This document shows, in pieces, positions 9,641-18,552 of a stretch of 64,000 nt of DNA. The stretch spans positions 1-64,000 of the forward strand of contig NZ_BMRN01000007.1 of the NCBI RefSeq assembly GCF_014648655.1, read 5' to 3'. Both the position numbers and the translations under genes were made by a program. The stretch's first letter is position 1. Each line of letters begins with the position of its first letter. This stretch comes from Streptomyces atratus (lineage in GTDB: Bacteria; Actinomycetota; Actinomycetes; Streptomycetales; Streptomycetaceae). The notes below the pieces were generated by a model. It searched no databases and was not told the DNA's origin. It saw nothing but the letters and a program-made list of their open reading frames with translations.

Positions 9641-11083
9641 ATGCCGGCCGAAGAGAGCTCCGCCGCGCTCCGTGGGGACCGCTCACGGGCCACCGCGGCG
9701 ATCAGCCGGGCGCTCACCCCGCCCCTGCTCGCGGGTGCGGGCTCCCCGGCGGCCCTCGGCCCCGCTCTGCGGGTCCGGTCGGTCACCGGCTCCCGGCGTC
9801 CCTCGGCGCCACGCTCCAAGGGGCGTTCCGGCGGCCCCCGGTCCCCCCGCGGCGGTGTGCGGCGGATGTACGAGCAGGCACGCCGGGCCTGGGACCGCCC
9901 TCTGACCGCGTACTACCTGATCCTGGGCGCCGGCCTGCTGATCACCGTGCTCGGCCTGGTGATGGTCTACTCCGCCTCGATGATCAAGGCCCTGGAGCTG
10001 GACAAACCCGGCACCTACTTCTTCCGCAAACAGTTCCTCGCCGCCGTCATCGGCGCCGGACTGATGGCGCTCGCTGCCCGGATGCCCGCCAAACTGCACC
10101 GGGCGTTCGCCTATCCGCTGCTCATGGGAACCGTCTTCCTGATGGTGCTGGTCCAGGTGCCGGGGATAGGGATGTCGGTCAACGGCAACCGGAACTGGCT
10201 CTATCTGGGCGGCCCCTTCCAGCTCCAGCCCAGCGAGTTCGGGAAGCTCGCCCTGGTCCTGTGGGGCGCGGACCTGCTCGCCCGTAAACAGGACAAACGG
10301 CTGCTCACGCAGTGGAAGCACATGCTCGTTCCGCTCGTCCCGGTCGCCTTCATGCTCCTCGGGCTGATCATGCTCGGTGGCGACATGGGCACTGCGATCA
10401 TTCTCACGGCGATCCTGTTCGGGCTGCTCTGGCTGGCCGGGGCACCCACCCGGCTCTTCGCCGGGGTGCTCGCCTTCGCCGGACTGATCGCCTTCGTACT
10501 GATCAAGACCAGCCCGAACCGGATGTCCAGGCTCGCCTGCATCGGCGCCAGCGAACCCGGCCCGGGGGACTCCTGCTGGCAGGCCGTGCACGGCATCTAT
10601 GCTCTGGCGTCCGGTGGATGGTTCGGTTCCGGGCTCGGTGCAAGTGTGGAAAAATGGGGCCAACTGCCCGAACCGCACACCGACTTCATCTTCGCCATCA
10701 CCGGGGAGGAACTGGGGTTGGCGGGGACGCTGTCGGTACTCGCCCTCTTCGCGGCTCTAGGCTATGCGGGTATCCGCGTGGCCGGACGCACGGAGGACCC
10801 CTTCGTGAGGTACGCCGCGGGAGGTGTGACCACCTGGATCACGGTGCAGGCCGTGATCAACATTGGTGCGGTGCTCGGCCTGCTGCCGATCGCCGGTGTC
10901 CCGCTCCCGCTGTTCTCCTACGGAGGATCGGCCCTGCTGCCGACCATGTTCGCCGTCGGGCTGCTGATCGCGTTCGCGCGAGAGGATCCCGCAGCGAAGG
11001 CGGCCCTGGCCATGCGGAGGCCCGGGGTGAGATGGAAGACGATGAGACGGCGCGTCAAGAAGCGTCCGTCCGGAGAGCGGTGA
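9641..11083 (+). CDS. ftsW: Septal peptidoglycan polymerase FtsW
   Basis: SEDS-family glycosyltransferase that polymerises lipid II at the septum as the partner of FtsI. ATG 9641 is placed by a strong GGAGGGG about 8 bases upstream and gives 480 aa. The first 75 or so residues are a hydrophilic Ser/Arg/Pro-rich extension. A multi-pass membrane domain then begins at TAYYLILGAGLLITVLGLVMVYSAS. Conserved SEDS stretches include the NRNWL/PFQLQPSEFGKLA region, GGDMGTA, and PLPLFSYGGSAL near residue 425. A TACTGT hexamer at 9549-9554 in the gap after murD could be an internal promoter -10, which is unproven. Confidence 0.95.
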   Translation: MPAEESSAALRGDRSRATAAISRALTPPLLAGAGSPAALGPALRVRSVTGSRRPSAPRSKGRSGGPRSPRGGVRRMYEQARRAWDRPLTAYYLILGAGLLITVLGLVMVYSASMIKALELDKPGTYFFRKQFLAAVIGAGLMALAARMPAKLHRAFAYPLLMGTVFLMVLVQVPGIGMSVNGNRNWLYLGGPFQLQPSEFGKLALVLWGADLLARKQDKRLLTQWKHMLVPLVPVAFMLLGLIMLGGDMGTAIILTAILFGLLWLAGAPTRLFAGVLAFAGLIAFVLIKTSPNRMSRLACIGASEPGPGDSCWQAVHGIYALASGGWFGSGLGASVEKWGQLPEPHTDFIFAITGEELGLAGTLSVLALFAALGYAGIRVAGRTEDPFVRYAAGGVTTWITVQAVINIGAVLGLLPIAGVPLPLFSYGGSALLPTMFAVGLLIAFAREDPAAKAALAMRRPGVRWKTMRRRVKKRPSGER

Positions 11084-11089
11084 ATTTCG

Positions 11090-12184
11090 GTGCATGTCGT
11101 ACTCGCCGGCGGGGGGACCGCCGGCCACATCGAGCCCGCGCTTGCCCTCGCGGACGCCCTGCGCAGGCAGGACCCGACCGTGGGAATCACTGCCCTCGGC
11201 ACGGAGCGCGGACTCGAGACCAGGCTCGTACCCGAGCGGGGGTACGAACTCGCCCTGATCCCGGCCGTGCCGCTGCCGCGCAAGCCCACCCCGGAACTGA
11301 TCACCGTCCCGGGGCGGCTGCGCGGCACCATCAAGGCCGCCGAGCAGGTCCTGGAACGCACCAGGGCGGACTGCGTGGTCGGCTTCGGTGGCTACGTCGC
11401 CCTGCCCGGCTATCTCGCCGCCAAGCGGGCCGGTGTGCCGATCGTCGTCCACGAGGCCAACGCCCGGCCGGGCCTGGCCAACAAGATCGGCTCGCGGTAC
11501 GCCCACGGGGTCGCCGTCTCCACCCCCGACAGCAAGCTGCGTGGTGCCCGCTACATCGGCATCCCGCTCCGCCGGACCATCGCCACCCTGGACCGGGCCC
11601 GGGTCCGCCCCGAGGCACGTGCCGCCTTCGGTCTCGACCCCAATTTGCCGACGCTGCTGGTCTCAGGCGGCTCGCAGGGCGCCCGCCACCTCAACGAAGT
11701 GGTCCAGCGGGTCGCCCCGCTGCTGCAGCGCTCCGGGATCCAGATCCTGCACGTGGTCGGCCCGAAGAACGAATTGCCGCGCGTCGACAACATGCCCGGG
11801 ATGCCGCCCTACATCCCGGTACCGTACGTGGACCGGATGGATCTCGCGTACGCGGCGGCTGACATGATGCTCTGCCGCGCGGGCGCGATGACCGTCGCCG
11901 AACTCTCCGCCGTCGGGCTCCCCGCCGCCTACGTACCGCTGCCCATCGGCAACGGCGAACAGCGGCTCAACGCCCAGCCGGTGGTCAACGCCGGCGGCGG
12001 TCTGCTGGTGGATGACGCGGCGCTCACCCCCGAGTGGGTGCAGGGCAACGTCCTTCCGGTGCTTGCGGATCCGCACCGGCTGTACGAGATGTCCCGCGCC
12101 GCCGCCGAGTTCGGCCGCCGGGACGCCGATGACCTGCTTGTCGGCATGGTGTACGAGGCGATTGCCGCACGCCGCAACGCGTGA
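11090..12184 (+). CDS. murG: Lipid II synthase MurG (UDP-GlcNAc transferase)
   Basis: Peripheral membrane GT-B glycosyltransferase that adds GlcNAc to lipid I. The 364-aa product from GTG 11090 begins [19 protein letters not shown], the N-terminal glycine-rich loop. The motifs [23 protein letters not shown] and [17 protein letters not shown] (C-terminal UDP-GlcNAc site) are all present. It starts 6 bases after the ftsW stop, with GGAGAG about 13 bases upstream. An intercistronic hairpin follows before ftsQ. Confidence 0.97.
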   Translation: MHVVLAGGGTAGHIEPALALADALRRQDPTVGITALGTERGLETRLVPERGYELALIPAVPLPRKPTPELITVPGRLRGTIKAAEQVLERTRADCVVGFGGYVALPGYLAAKRAGVPIVVHEANARPGLANKIGSRYAHGVAVSTPDSKLRGARYIGIPLRRTIATLDRARVRPEARAAFGLDPNLPTLLVSGGSQGARHLNEVVQRVAPLLQRSGIQILHVVGPKNELPRVDNMPGMPPYIPVPYVDRMDLAYAAADMMLCRAGAMTVAELSAVGLPAAYVPLPIGNGEQRLNAQPVVNAGGGLLVDDAALTPEWVQGNVLPVLADPHRLYEMSRAAAEFGRRDADDLLVGMVYEAIAARRNA

Positions 12185-12190
12185 GGCGGA

Positions 12191-12220
12191 CGGGTCCGGG
12201 AGCGGTGGCCCCCGGACCCG
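12191..12220 (+). other. Intercistronic stem-loop between murG and ftsQ
   Basis: A perfect 10-bp stem (CGGGTCCGGG at 12191-12200 and CCCGGACCCG at 12211-12220) encloses a 10-base loop. It ends 3 bases before the ftsQ ribosome binding site AAGGAG (12224-12229). There is no T-run, so it is not a classical terminator. It may stabilise mRNA or modulate ftsQ translation; both ideas are inference. Confidence 0.6.
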
Positions 12221-12235
12221 GCATAAGGAGCGAGC

Positions 12236-13030
12236 GTGGCCGGACCGACGACCGCCCAGCGCGGTGCAGCGCAGCAGGAGGACTCCCCGGCCCGCCCGCC
12301 GCGTCAGCGCCCCGAAGGGCGCAGATTGCCCAGCCGCAGACAGCTGATCGTGATCGGTGTGCTCGTGCTGCTGCTCGCCTCCGGAGCCGTCTGGGCGCTC
12401 TACGGCTCCTCCTGGCTCCGGGCCGAACAGGTCAGGATCACCGGTGTCGACGTACTGACACCGGCCGAGGTGGAAGCCGCCGCGGCGGTACCGATCGGGG
12501 CCCCGCTGATCTCCGTGGACACCGACGCCATCGCCGACCGGTTGCGCCAGAAGTTGCCTCGTATCGACTCGGTGGATGTCGTACGGTCATGGCCCCACGG
12601 GATCGGACTTAAGGTGATCGAACGACAGCCGGTCCTGTTGGTGAAAAAGGGCGCAAAGTTCATTGAAGTGGACGCTAAAGGCGTGCGCTTCGCAACGGTG
12701 GACAAATCGCCGGGGCGCGTGCCGCTGCTGGAATTGACGCCCAGTCGGTCCGCGAGTCTGCGCCGCTTCGGCAGTGCCCGGCTGGTTCAGGAAGCGGTCC
12801 GGGTCGCGGGTGAACTTCCGGCCGGCGTGGCCAAGGAAACCAAGGTCGTACGGGTCACCTCGTACGACTCGATCTTCCTGGAACTCACCCGGGGGCGCAG
12901 GGTGGTCTGGGGCAGCGGTGAAGAAGGCCCGGCGAAGGCAAGAGTCCTCACCGCTCTCATGAAAATCGCTCCCAAAGCGGGACACTTCGACGTGAGTGCA
13001 CCCACCGCCCCTGCGGTGTCTGGCAGTTGA
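12236..13030 (+). CDS. ftsQ: Cell division protein FtsQ (DivIB family)
   Basis: Bitopic septum protein that links early and late divisome parts. The GTG start is set by AAGGAG six bases upstream. The 264-aa protein has a basic cytoplasmic tail, one transmembrane helix about residues 36-56, then the POTRA domain (VRITGVDVLTPAEVEAAAAV, LPRIDSVDVVRSWPHGI) and the beta domain with VIERQPVLLV. Length and layout match actinobacterial FtsQ. Transcription of ftsZ is likely partly independent because 277 bases of AT-richer sequence follow. Confidence 0.94.
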   Translation: MAGPTTAQRGAAQQEDSPARPPRQRPEGRRLPSRRQLIVIGVLVLLLASGAVWALYGSSWLRAEQVRITGVDVLTPAEVEAAAAVPIGAPLISVDTDAIADRLRQKLPRIDSVDVVRSWPHGIGLKVIERQPVLLVKKGAKFIEVDAKGVRFATVDKSPGRVPLLELTPSRSASLRRFGSARLVQEAVRVAGELPAGVAKETKVVRVTSYDSIFLELTRGRRVVWGSGEEGPAKARVLTALMKIAPKAGHFDVSAPTAPAVSGS

Positions 13031-13074
13031 CGCGCATTTGGCCTGGCCAGCACCCTGGTTGGTCAGCGCTACGG

Positions 13075-13082
13075 GTGATCAC
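13075..13082. promoter_or_regulatory. GTGATCAC palindrome upstream of ftsZ
   Basis: A perfect 8-bp palindrome lies about 230 bases before ftsZ. It resembles two abutted half-sites of the published BldD consensus (AGTGA-N-TCACC), and BldD is reported to bind the ftsZ upstream region in Streptomyces. The match is short and could be chance. The assignment is inference. Confidence 0.3.
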
Positions 13083-13120
13083 ATAGGGTGAAAAGAAAAA
13101 CGGGAGGTTCGGCGTGTTCG

Positions 13121-13150
13121 TTGAACGTGCGCCACTTGTCGACTTAGTGT
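13121..13150 (+). promoter_or_regulatory. Candidate ftsZ promoter
   Basis: TTGAAC at 13121-13126 and TAGTGT at 13145-13150 are separated by 18 bases, a fair fit to a Streptomyces vegetative-type promoter. Multiple ftsZ promoters, one raised during sporulation, are known in S. coelicolor. I cannot say which one this corresponds to. Confidence 0.45.
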
Positions 13151-13186
13151 CCTGTTCGGAAGAGTCCATGAAGCAGACACACTGGT

Positions 13187-13211
13187 AACCCTAAACTTCA
13201 ACGTTAGGGTT
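13187..13211. promoter_or_regulatory. AACCCTAA / TTAGGGTT inverted repeat before ftsZ
   Basis: Perfect 8-bp arms (13187-13194 and 13204-13211) flank a 9-base centre about 100 bases before the ftsZ start. The AT-rich arms stand out in this GC-rich genome. The site lies downstream of the candidate promoter at 13121, so it could be an operator, an mRNA hairpin, or contain another -10 (TAAACT inside it). No T-run follows, so it is not a terminator. Confidence 0.5.
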
Positions 13212-13307
13212 TGGGTCGGCATTTCGGACCGTCCCAATCGGCATCCGTCGTCGCGGCGGTACTACCGCAGAGCGACGACACGTAACTCGAGGCGAGAGGC
13301 CTTCGAC

Positions 13308-14522
13308 GTGGCAGCACCGCAGAACTACCTCGCAGTCATCAAGGTCATCGGTGTCGGCGGCGGTGGTGTCAATGCCATCAACCGAATGATCGAGGTCGGT
13401 CTCAAGGGCGTCGAGTTCATCGCGATCAACACTGATGCGCAAGCCCTGTTGATGAGCGATGCCGACGTCAAGCTCGACGTCGGCCGCGAACTCACCCGCG
13501 GCCTCGGCGCCGGGGCCAACCCGGCCGTCGGTCGTAAGGCGGCAGAGGACCACCGTGAGGAGATCGAGGAGGTCCTCAAGGGGGCCGACATGGTCTTCGT
13601 CACCGCCGGAGAGGGCGGCGGCACCGGCACCGGCGGCGCACCCGTCGTGGCCAACATCGCGCGCTCGCTCGGCGCCCTGACGATCGGCGTGGTCACCCGC
13701 CCGTTCACCTTCGAGGGCCGGCGACGCGCGAACCAGGCGGAGGACGGCATCGCCGAGCTCCGCGAAGAGGTCGACACCCTCATCGTCATTCCCAACGACC
13801 GACTGCTGTCCATCTCGGACCGCCAGGTCAGCGTGCTCGACGCGTTCAAGTCGGCCGACCAGGTGCTGCTCTCGGGTGTCCAGGGCATCACCGACCTCAT
13901 CACGACCCCGGGTCTGATCAACCTCGACTTCGCCGACGTCAAGTCGGTCATGTCCGAGGCCGGATCGGCACTCATGGGCATCGGTTCCGCCCGCGGCGAC
14001 GACCGCGCGGTGGCGGCCGCGGAGATGGCGATCTCCTCGCCGCTCCTGGAGGCGTCCATCGACGGCGCCCGCGGTGTCCTGCTCTCCATCTCCGGTGGCA
14101 GCGACCTCGGTCTCTTCGAGATCAACGAGGCGGCCCAGCTGGTGAGCGAGGCGGCGCACCCCGAGGCGAACATCATCTTCGGTGCGGTCATCGATGACGC
14201 ACTGGGCGACGAAGTACGCGTCACCGTGATCGCAGCCGGCTTCGACGGCGGACAGCCGCCGGCCCGTCGCGAGAATGTCCTGGGCGCGAACGCCGCCAAG
14301 CGTGAGGAGCCGGCCCCTCCGGTCCGCAGTGCCGAGCCCGTGCGCCAGACCGGCGGACTGGGCTCCGTGCCCCCGCGCGAGGAGCCCCCGGTCCAGGCCG
14401 AGCCCGTTCCGGCGGCCGGCGAGAGCCATCTGCCGCCGGTCGCTCCGCCGCACATTCCGCCGGCCCGTCCCTACCAGGACTCCCAGGCCGAAGAGCTGGA
14501 TGTTCCGGACTTCTTGAAGTGA
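13308..14522 (+). CDS. ftsZ: Cell division GTPase FtsZ
   Basis: Tubulin homologue that forms the Z-ring; in Streptomyces it is needed mainly for sporulation septa and vegetative cross-walls. The GTG start follows GAGGCGAGAGG. The 404-aa protein has the N-terminal [13 protein letters not shown] nucleotide loop, the tubulin signature GEGGGTGTG with GGGTGTG at 103-109, and the catalytic T7 loop region [12 protein letters not shown] variable Pro/Ala/Glu-rich linker of about 80 residues precedes the C-terminal DVPDFLK tail, which recruits SepF and other partners. The stop overlaps the start of the next gene. Confidence 0.99.
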   Translation: MAAPQNYLAVIKVIGVGGGGVNAINRMIEVGLKGVEFIAINTDAQALLMSDADVKLDVGRELTRGLGAGANPAVGRKAAEDHREEIEEVLKGADMVFVTAGEGGGTGTGGAPVVANIARSLGALTIGVVTRPFTFEGRRRANQAEDGIAELREEVDTLIVIPNDRLLSISDRQVSVLDAFKSADQVLLSGVQGITDLITTPGLINLDFADVKSVMSEAGSALMGIGSARGDDRAVAAAEMAISSPLLEASIDGARGVLLSISGGSDLGLFEINEAAQLVSEAAHPEANIIFGAVIDDALGDEVRVTVIAAGFDGGQPPARRENVLGANAAKREEPAPPVRSAEPVRQTGGLGSVPPREEPPVQAEPVPAAGESHLPPVAPPHIPPARPYQDSQAEELDVPDFLK

Positions 14523-15268
14523 TAGGTCCGCACCACGCAGTGTCTTCAGTACCCTCGGGGGGTCGCGCGCACTTCGCCTTCACCGACAGGTGGGGCGGGG
14601 TGAGCGCCGCTCCGTACGAGGAGCTCAACCTCGGCGGCGCGGTCGGAGACGACCCCGCCGCCGTTCTGGCCAATCGGGAGCGCGCCGCGCGGGCCCTCGG
14701 TCTGGACCCGGCGCAGGTCGTCTGGATGAACCAGGTGCACGGGCGGGACGTCGCGGTCGTCGACGGCCCGTGGGGAGACGTTTCGGAGATCCCCGCGGTG
14801 GACGCGGTGGTGACCACCCGGCGCGGACTACCGCTCGCCGTGCTCACCGCCGACTGCACCCCCGTACTGCTCGCCGACCCGGTCGCCGGGATCGCGGCGG
14901 CAGCGCATGCAGGCCGTCCCGGTCTGGTCGCCGGAGTCGTCCCCGCCGTGGTCGAGGCCATGATCGGGCTCGGCGCCGAGCCCTCCCGGATCATCGCCCG
15001 CACCGGACCGGCGGTCTGCGGACGGTGCTACGAAGTCCCGTCCCGGATGCGCGCCGAGGTCGCCGAGAGCGTCCCGGCCTCATGGTCCGAGACCAGCTGG
15101 GGCACCCCGGCTGTGGATGTCACCGCCGGGGTCCACGCCCAGCTCGAAGCCCTCGGGGTCCAGGACCGGCGCGCGTCTGCGGTCTGCACCCTCGAATCGG
15201 GTGACCACTTCTCGTACCGCCGCGACCGCACCACCGGGCGGCTCGCCGGATATGTCTGGTTGGACTGA
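14519..15268 (+). CDS. YfiH/YlmD (LACC1/PgeF family) protein
   Basis: Member of the family once called polyphenol oxidase or laccase domain, now linked to purine nucleoside phosphorylase/adenosine deaminase activity and to removal of a mis-incorporated serine from muropeptide precursors (PgeF). The 249-aa product contains [32 protein letters not shown] and [12 protein letters not shown], which carry the conserved metal-site Cys and His residues. GTG 14519 overlaps the ftsZ stop, so translation is coupled. The position behind ftsZ is conserved in Gram-positive bacteria. The exact substrate here is unknown. Confidence 0.88.
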   Translation: MIGPHHAVSSVPSGGRAHFAFTDRWGGVSAAPYEELNLGGAVGDDPAAVLANRERAARALGLDPAQVVWMNQVHGRDVAVVDGPWGDVSEIPAVDAVVTTRRGLPLAVLTADCTPVLLADPVAGIAAAAHAGRPGLVAGVVPAVVEAMIGLGAEPSRIIARTGPAVCGRCYEVPSRMRAEVAESVPASWSETSWGTPAVDVTAGVHAQLEALGVQDRRASAVCTLESGDHFSYRRDRTTGRLAGYVWLD

Positions 15269-15274
15269 TAGGGC

Positions 15275-15994
15275 ATGACGGATCGTAAGACTCAACTCGC
15301 CGAAAATCTGGCACGGGTGGAGGAACGCATTGCTTCCGCCTGTATCGCCGCCGGTCGCAAACGGGAAGAAGTGACCCTGATCGTGGTCACCAAGACCTAC
15401 CCCGCGAGCGATGTGCGGATTCTGCATGAACTCGGTGTGCGTCATGTCGCAGAGAATCGTGACCAGGACGCGGCACCCAAGGCAGCCGAATGTATGGATC
15501 TGTCGCTCACATGGCACTTTGTCGGTCAACTGCAGACGAATAAGGTTCGCTCTGTGGCGAGTTATGCCGATGTCGTGCAGTCGGTGGATCGGACCAAACT
15601 GGTCACGGCTCTCTCGGCGGCGGCCGTGCGCGAGGGGCGCGAACTCGGCTGCCTCATCCAGGTCGCACTCGACGCGGAGAGCGGCGAGCGGGGTGACCGG
15701 GGCGGCGTCGCGCCGGACGGGATCGAGGAGTTGGCCGCCGCGGTCGAATCCGCGCCCGGGTTGCGGCTCGGCGGTCTGATGACCGTCGCACCGCTCGCCG
15801 GACCGTACGCGGGACGGCAACGCGCCGCCTTCGACCGGCTGATGGAATTCTCATCCCGCCTGCGCGGGAACCATCCGGCTGCGAACATGGTCTCTGCAGG
15901 GATGAGCGCGGACCTCGAGGAAGCGGTTGCGGCCGGAGCGACACATGTGCGCGTCGGTACGGCGGTACTCGGAGTCCGACCGAGGCTCGGGTAA
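15275..15994 (+). CDS. PLP homeostasis protein, YggS/YlmE family
   Basis: Single-domain alanine-racemase-fold protein that binds pyridoxal phosphate and buffers its level; no catalytic reaction is established. The 239-aa product has the lysine motif VVTKTYPASDVR, then GENR-like HVAENRDQDA, HFVGQLQTNK, and MSAGMSADLEEAVAAGATHVRVGTA, all typical of the family. It lies 6 bases after the YfiH-like gene and 126 bases before sepF. In S. coelicolor, genes of this block between ftsZ and divIVA influence sporulation septation. Confidence 0.93.
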   Translation: MTDRKTQLAENLARVEERIASACIAAGRKREEVTLIVVTKTYPASDVRILHELGVRHVAENRDQDAAPKAAECMDLSLTWHFVGQLQTNKVRSVASYADVVQSVDRTKLVTALSAAAVREGRELGCLIQVALDAESGERGDRGGVAPDGIEELAAAVESAPGLRLGGLMTVAPLAGPYAGRQRAAFDRLMEFSSRLRGNHPAANMVSAGMSADLEEAVAAGATHVRVGTAVLGVRPRLG

Positions 15995-16120
15995 CGTCGC
16001 CAAGCAGGTCGGACCACAGCAGAAAATATGGTCATTCCCGCCTTTGGCGGGCAGGCCTCAGTGGATCGCGGGGCACTTGGTGACAGATGCCGATCCACCA
16101 CAGAGCGGAGGACTCAGAGC

Positions 16121-16738
16121 ATGGCCGGCGCGATGCGCAAGATGGCGGTCTACCTCGGCCTCGTGGAGGACGATGGGTACGACGGTCCGGGGTTCGACCC
16201 CGACGACGAATTCGAACCCGAGCCGGAGCCCGAGCGTGACCGGCGGCGGCACCAGCCCGCGCATCAGGTGGAGCGGGACCGGGAAAGGGACGAACCGGTG
16301 CGAGTGGTGCAGCCTCCCGCGCAGCGGGAGCCGGTTCAGATCCCGGCGGAGAGGGAGCGACCCGCCCGGATCGCCCCCGTGGCATCCATCACACCTGAAC
16401 GCCCGAACATGGAGAAGAACGCACCGGTGATCATGCCCAAGGTTGTGTCCGAGCGGGAGCCCTACCGCATCACCACGCTGCACCCCAGGACCTACAACGA
16501 GGCCCGTACCATCGGGGAACACTTCCGTGAGGGCACTCCAGTGATCATGAATCTCACGGAGATGGACGATACGGACGCAAAGCGACTTGTCGACTTTGCT
16601 GCAGGACTCGTCTTCGGGCTCCATGGCAGCATTGAGCGCGTGACGCAGAAGGTGTTCCTGTTGTCGCCTGCTAACGTCGATGTCACGGCGGAGGACAAGG
16701 CCCGCATTGCTGAGGGCGGATTCTTCAACCAGAGCTGA
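16121..16738 (+). CDS. sepF: Z-ring anchoring protein SepF
   Basis: Cytoplasmic protein that binds the FtsZ C-terminal tail and tethers it to membrane through an N-terminal amphipathic helix ([16 protein letters not shown]). ATG 16121 is chosen because GGAGGA lies just upstream and the helix starts there. A longer frame to 16028 lacks these features. The 205-aa protein has a charged, Glu/Arg-rich linker (about residues 20-115) and the C-terminal SepF domain from [19 protein letters not shown] to the end FFNQS. It is very similar to what I remember of S. coelicolor SepF. FtsA is absent in this group, so SepF is the main anchor. Confidence 0.96.
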   Translation: MAGAMRKMAVYLGLVEDDGYDGPGFDPDDEFEPEPEPERDRRRHQPAHQVERDRERDEPVRVVQPPAQREPVQIPAERERPARIAPVASITPERPNMEKNAPVIMPKVVSEREPYRITTLHPRTYNEARTIGEHFREGTPVIMNLTEMDDTDAKRLVDFAAGLVFGLHGSIERVTQKVFLLSPANVDVTAEDKARIAEGGFFNQS

Positions 16739-16759
16739 GAACACGACACCGGGAACGAC

Positions 16760-16775
16760 CCGGCCGTAAGGCCGG
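16760..16775 (+). other. Small GNRA-type hairpin between sepF and ylmG
   Basis: CCGGCC and GGCCGG arms enclose a GTAA tetraloop. It is short and has no T-run, so it is more likely an mRNA-processing or stability element than a terminator. The role is inference. Confidence 0.35.
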
Positions 16776-16808
16776 AGCTACGAGAGCCAGGGGAGAGGGA
16801 AGCGCGGA

Positions 16809-17093
16809 ATGGGCGTCGCACTGCAGGTTGTCTATATCGCGTTGATGTGTTTCCTCATCGTGCTGATCTTCCGGCTGGTCATGGACTACGTCTTCCAGTT
16901 CGCACGTTCATGGCAGCCCGGCAAGCCGATGGTGGTCATACTCGAGGCCACCTACACTGTCACGGATCCACCGCTCAAGCTTCTGCGGCGGTTCATCCCG
17001 CCGCTGCGTCTCGGGGGCGTGGCACTCGACCTGTCCTTCTTCGTTCTGATGATCATCGTCTACATCTTGATCAGCATCGTGATCAGGCTGTGA
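16809..17093 (+). CDS. YggT/YlmG family membrane protein
   Basis: 94-aa protein with two hydrophobic helices (about residues 5-27 and 70-92) joined by a loop carrying the family stretch DPPLKLLRRFIPPLRLGGVALDLS. In bacteria and plastids YlmG proteins affect division and nucleoid or membrane organisation, but the mechanism is unknown. GGGGAGAGGGAAGCG lies just before the ATG. The position between sepF and divIVA is conserved in actinobacteria. Confidence 0.93.
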   Translation: MGVALQVVYIALMCFLIVLIFRLVMDYVFQFARSWQPGKPMVVILEATYTVTDPPLKLLRRFIPPLRLGGVALDLSFFVLMIIVYILISIVIRL

Positions 17094-17142
17094 GCGATAC
17101 GGTCTTGCCGACTGCCGACGACTACGTAGAGGTGAAGAAGAG

Positions 17143-18303
17143 ATGCCGCTGACCCCCGAGGACGTGCGGAACAAGCAGTTCACGACCGTCCGTCTCCGAG
17201 AAGGCTATGACGAGGACGAGGTCGATGCCTTCCTCGACGAGGTCGAGTCCGAGCTGACCCGCCTGCTCCGTGAGAACGAGGACCTGCGCGCCAAGCTGGC
17301 CGCCGCCACGCGTGCCGCCGCGCAGAACCAGCAGCAGGGGATGCGCAAGCCGGAGCCGCAGGACCGGCCCGGGGCACCTGTGCCCGCCGCCATATCGGGT
17401 CCGCCGGTCCAGCAGCAGCCCCCGCAGATGGGTCCGCCCCAGCTGCCCGGTGGTGCTCCGCAGCTGCCCGCCGGTCCCAGCGGTCACGGTCCTGGTCCCC
17501 AGGGCCAGCACGGCCCCGGCCCGCAGGGCCCGCACGGCCCCGGTCCGATGCAGGGTGGTCCCATGGGTGGCCCGATGGGCGGCCCCATGGGCGGTCACGC
17601 CCCGCAGCAGCAGATGCAGCAGATGCAGCAGCCTCCGCAGATGCAGCAGCCGCCGCAGATGCAGCAGCCCGGTCAGGGTCCTGGTGGCGACAGCGCCGCC
17701 CGTGTCCTCTCGCTCGCACAGCAGACCGCCGACCAGGCGATCGCGGAGGCCCGTTCCGAGGCCAACAAGATCGTCGGCGAGGCGCGCAGCCGTGCCGAGG
17801 GCCTGGAGCGGGACGCGCGTGCCAAGGCGGACGCGCTGGAGCGGGACGCGCAGGAGAAGCACCGCGTGGCGATGGGCTCGCTGGAGTCGGCCCGCGCGAC
17901 GCTGGAGCGCAAGGTCGAGGACCTGCGTGGCTTCGAGCGCGAGTACCGGACCCGGCTGAAGTCCTACCTGGAGAGCCAGCTGCGTCAGCTGGAGACCCAG
18001 GCCGACGACTCGCTGGCGCCGCCGCGGACCCCGGCGACCGCTTCGCTGCCGCCGTCGCCCTCGCTGGCTCCGGCCGGTGCGGGTGCCATGAGCCACACCA
18101 TGGGCGGCACCCACGGCGGTCACGGCAACCAGCAGATGGGCGGCAACCCGTCCATGGGCGGTGGGCCCTCGTACGGCGGCCAGCAGCAGATGTCGCCGGC
18201 GATGACCCAGCCGATGGCGCCGGTGCGGCCGCAGGCGCCGCAGCCGATGCAGCAGGCTCCTTCGCCGATGCGCGGGTTCCTGATCGACGAGGACGACAAC
18301 TGA
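17143..18303 (+). CDS. divIVA: Polar growth determinant DivIVA
   Basis: Coiled-coil protein that marks hyphal tips and directs polar wall growth; it is essential in Streptomyces. The 386-aa protein has the N-terminal membrane-binding domain (VRNKQFTTVRLREGYDEDEVDAFLDE begins at residue 8). A low-complexity linker of about 115 residues rich in Gln, Pro, Gly and Met follows, and then a coiled coil (about 190-285; SEANKIVGEARSRAEGLERDARAKADALERD). A second Gly/Met/Gln-rich tail ends with MRGFLIDEDDN. GAGG precedes the ATG. The linker DNA is itself repetitive (Met-Gly-Gly-Pro and Gln-Met-Gln-Gln units), a place prone to length changes between strains. Confidence 0.97.
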   Translation: MPLTPEDVRNKQFTTVRLREGYDEDEVDAFLDEVESELTRLLRENEDLRAKLAAATRAAAQNQQQGMRKPEPQDRPGAPVPAAISGPPVQQQPPQMGPPQLPGGAPQLPAGPSGHGPGPQGQHGPGPQGPHGPGPMQGGPMGGPMGGPMGGHAPQQQMQQMQQPPQMQQPPQMQQPGQGPGGDSAARVLSLAQQTADQAIAEARSEANKIVGEARSRAEGLERDARAKADALERDAQEKHRVAMGSLESARATLERKVEDLRGFEREYRTRLKSYLESQLRQLETQADDSLAPPRTPATASLPPSPSLAPAGAGAMSHTMGGTHGGHGNQQMGGNPSMGGGPSYGGQQQMSPAMTQPMAPVRPQAPQPMQQAPSPMRGFLIDEDDN

Positions 18304-18343
18304 GCCGGGTGCGCGCGGTGAGCGCGTAGCCGTCGGCAGGCTG

Positions 18344-18381
18344 AGGGCCGGGCCCCGGGGATTTCCCCGGGGCCCGGCCCT
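18344..18381 (+). terminator. Strong intrinsic terminator after divIVA
   Basis: A perfect 18-bp GC-rich stem (18344-18361 and 18364-18381) with a minimal TT loop is followed by TTTT. It lies 40 bases after the divIVA stop and marks the end of the division block. Confidence 0.92.
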
Positions 18382-18412
18382 TTTGCCGTGGGTGGGGGGC
18401 CTGGGGCGGACC

Positions 18413-18545
18413 TGTTCCCCGACCCGCCCCTTCCTGAACCGGGGTTCCACCCCAGCCTCCGTGCCTCAAACGCCGACGAGGCCGAATCCCACGCCGCACC
18501 CGGCGCAATCAAGCCCCCCGGTTACGGGAAGGGGCGGTGGGGGGA
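18413..18545. repeat. Inverted pair of dispersed Streptomyces intergenic repeats
   Basis: The left part (about 18418-18456) reads as CCCGCCCCTTCCTGAACCGGGG followed by a second pyrimidine/GGGG stretch. The right part (about 18514-18545) is the same motif on the other strand, with GGTTACGGGAAGGGGCGG. A close copy is found at 44229-44262. Such elements are common in Streptomyces intergenic DNA and often lie between convergent genes, as here. No coding capacity is supported. Confidence 0.65.
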
Positions 18546-18552
18546 GAACGCC

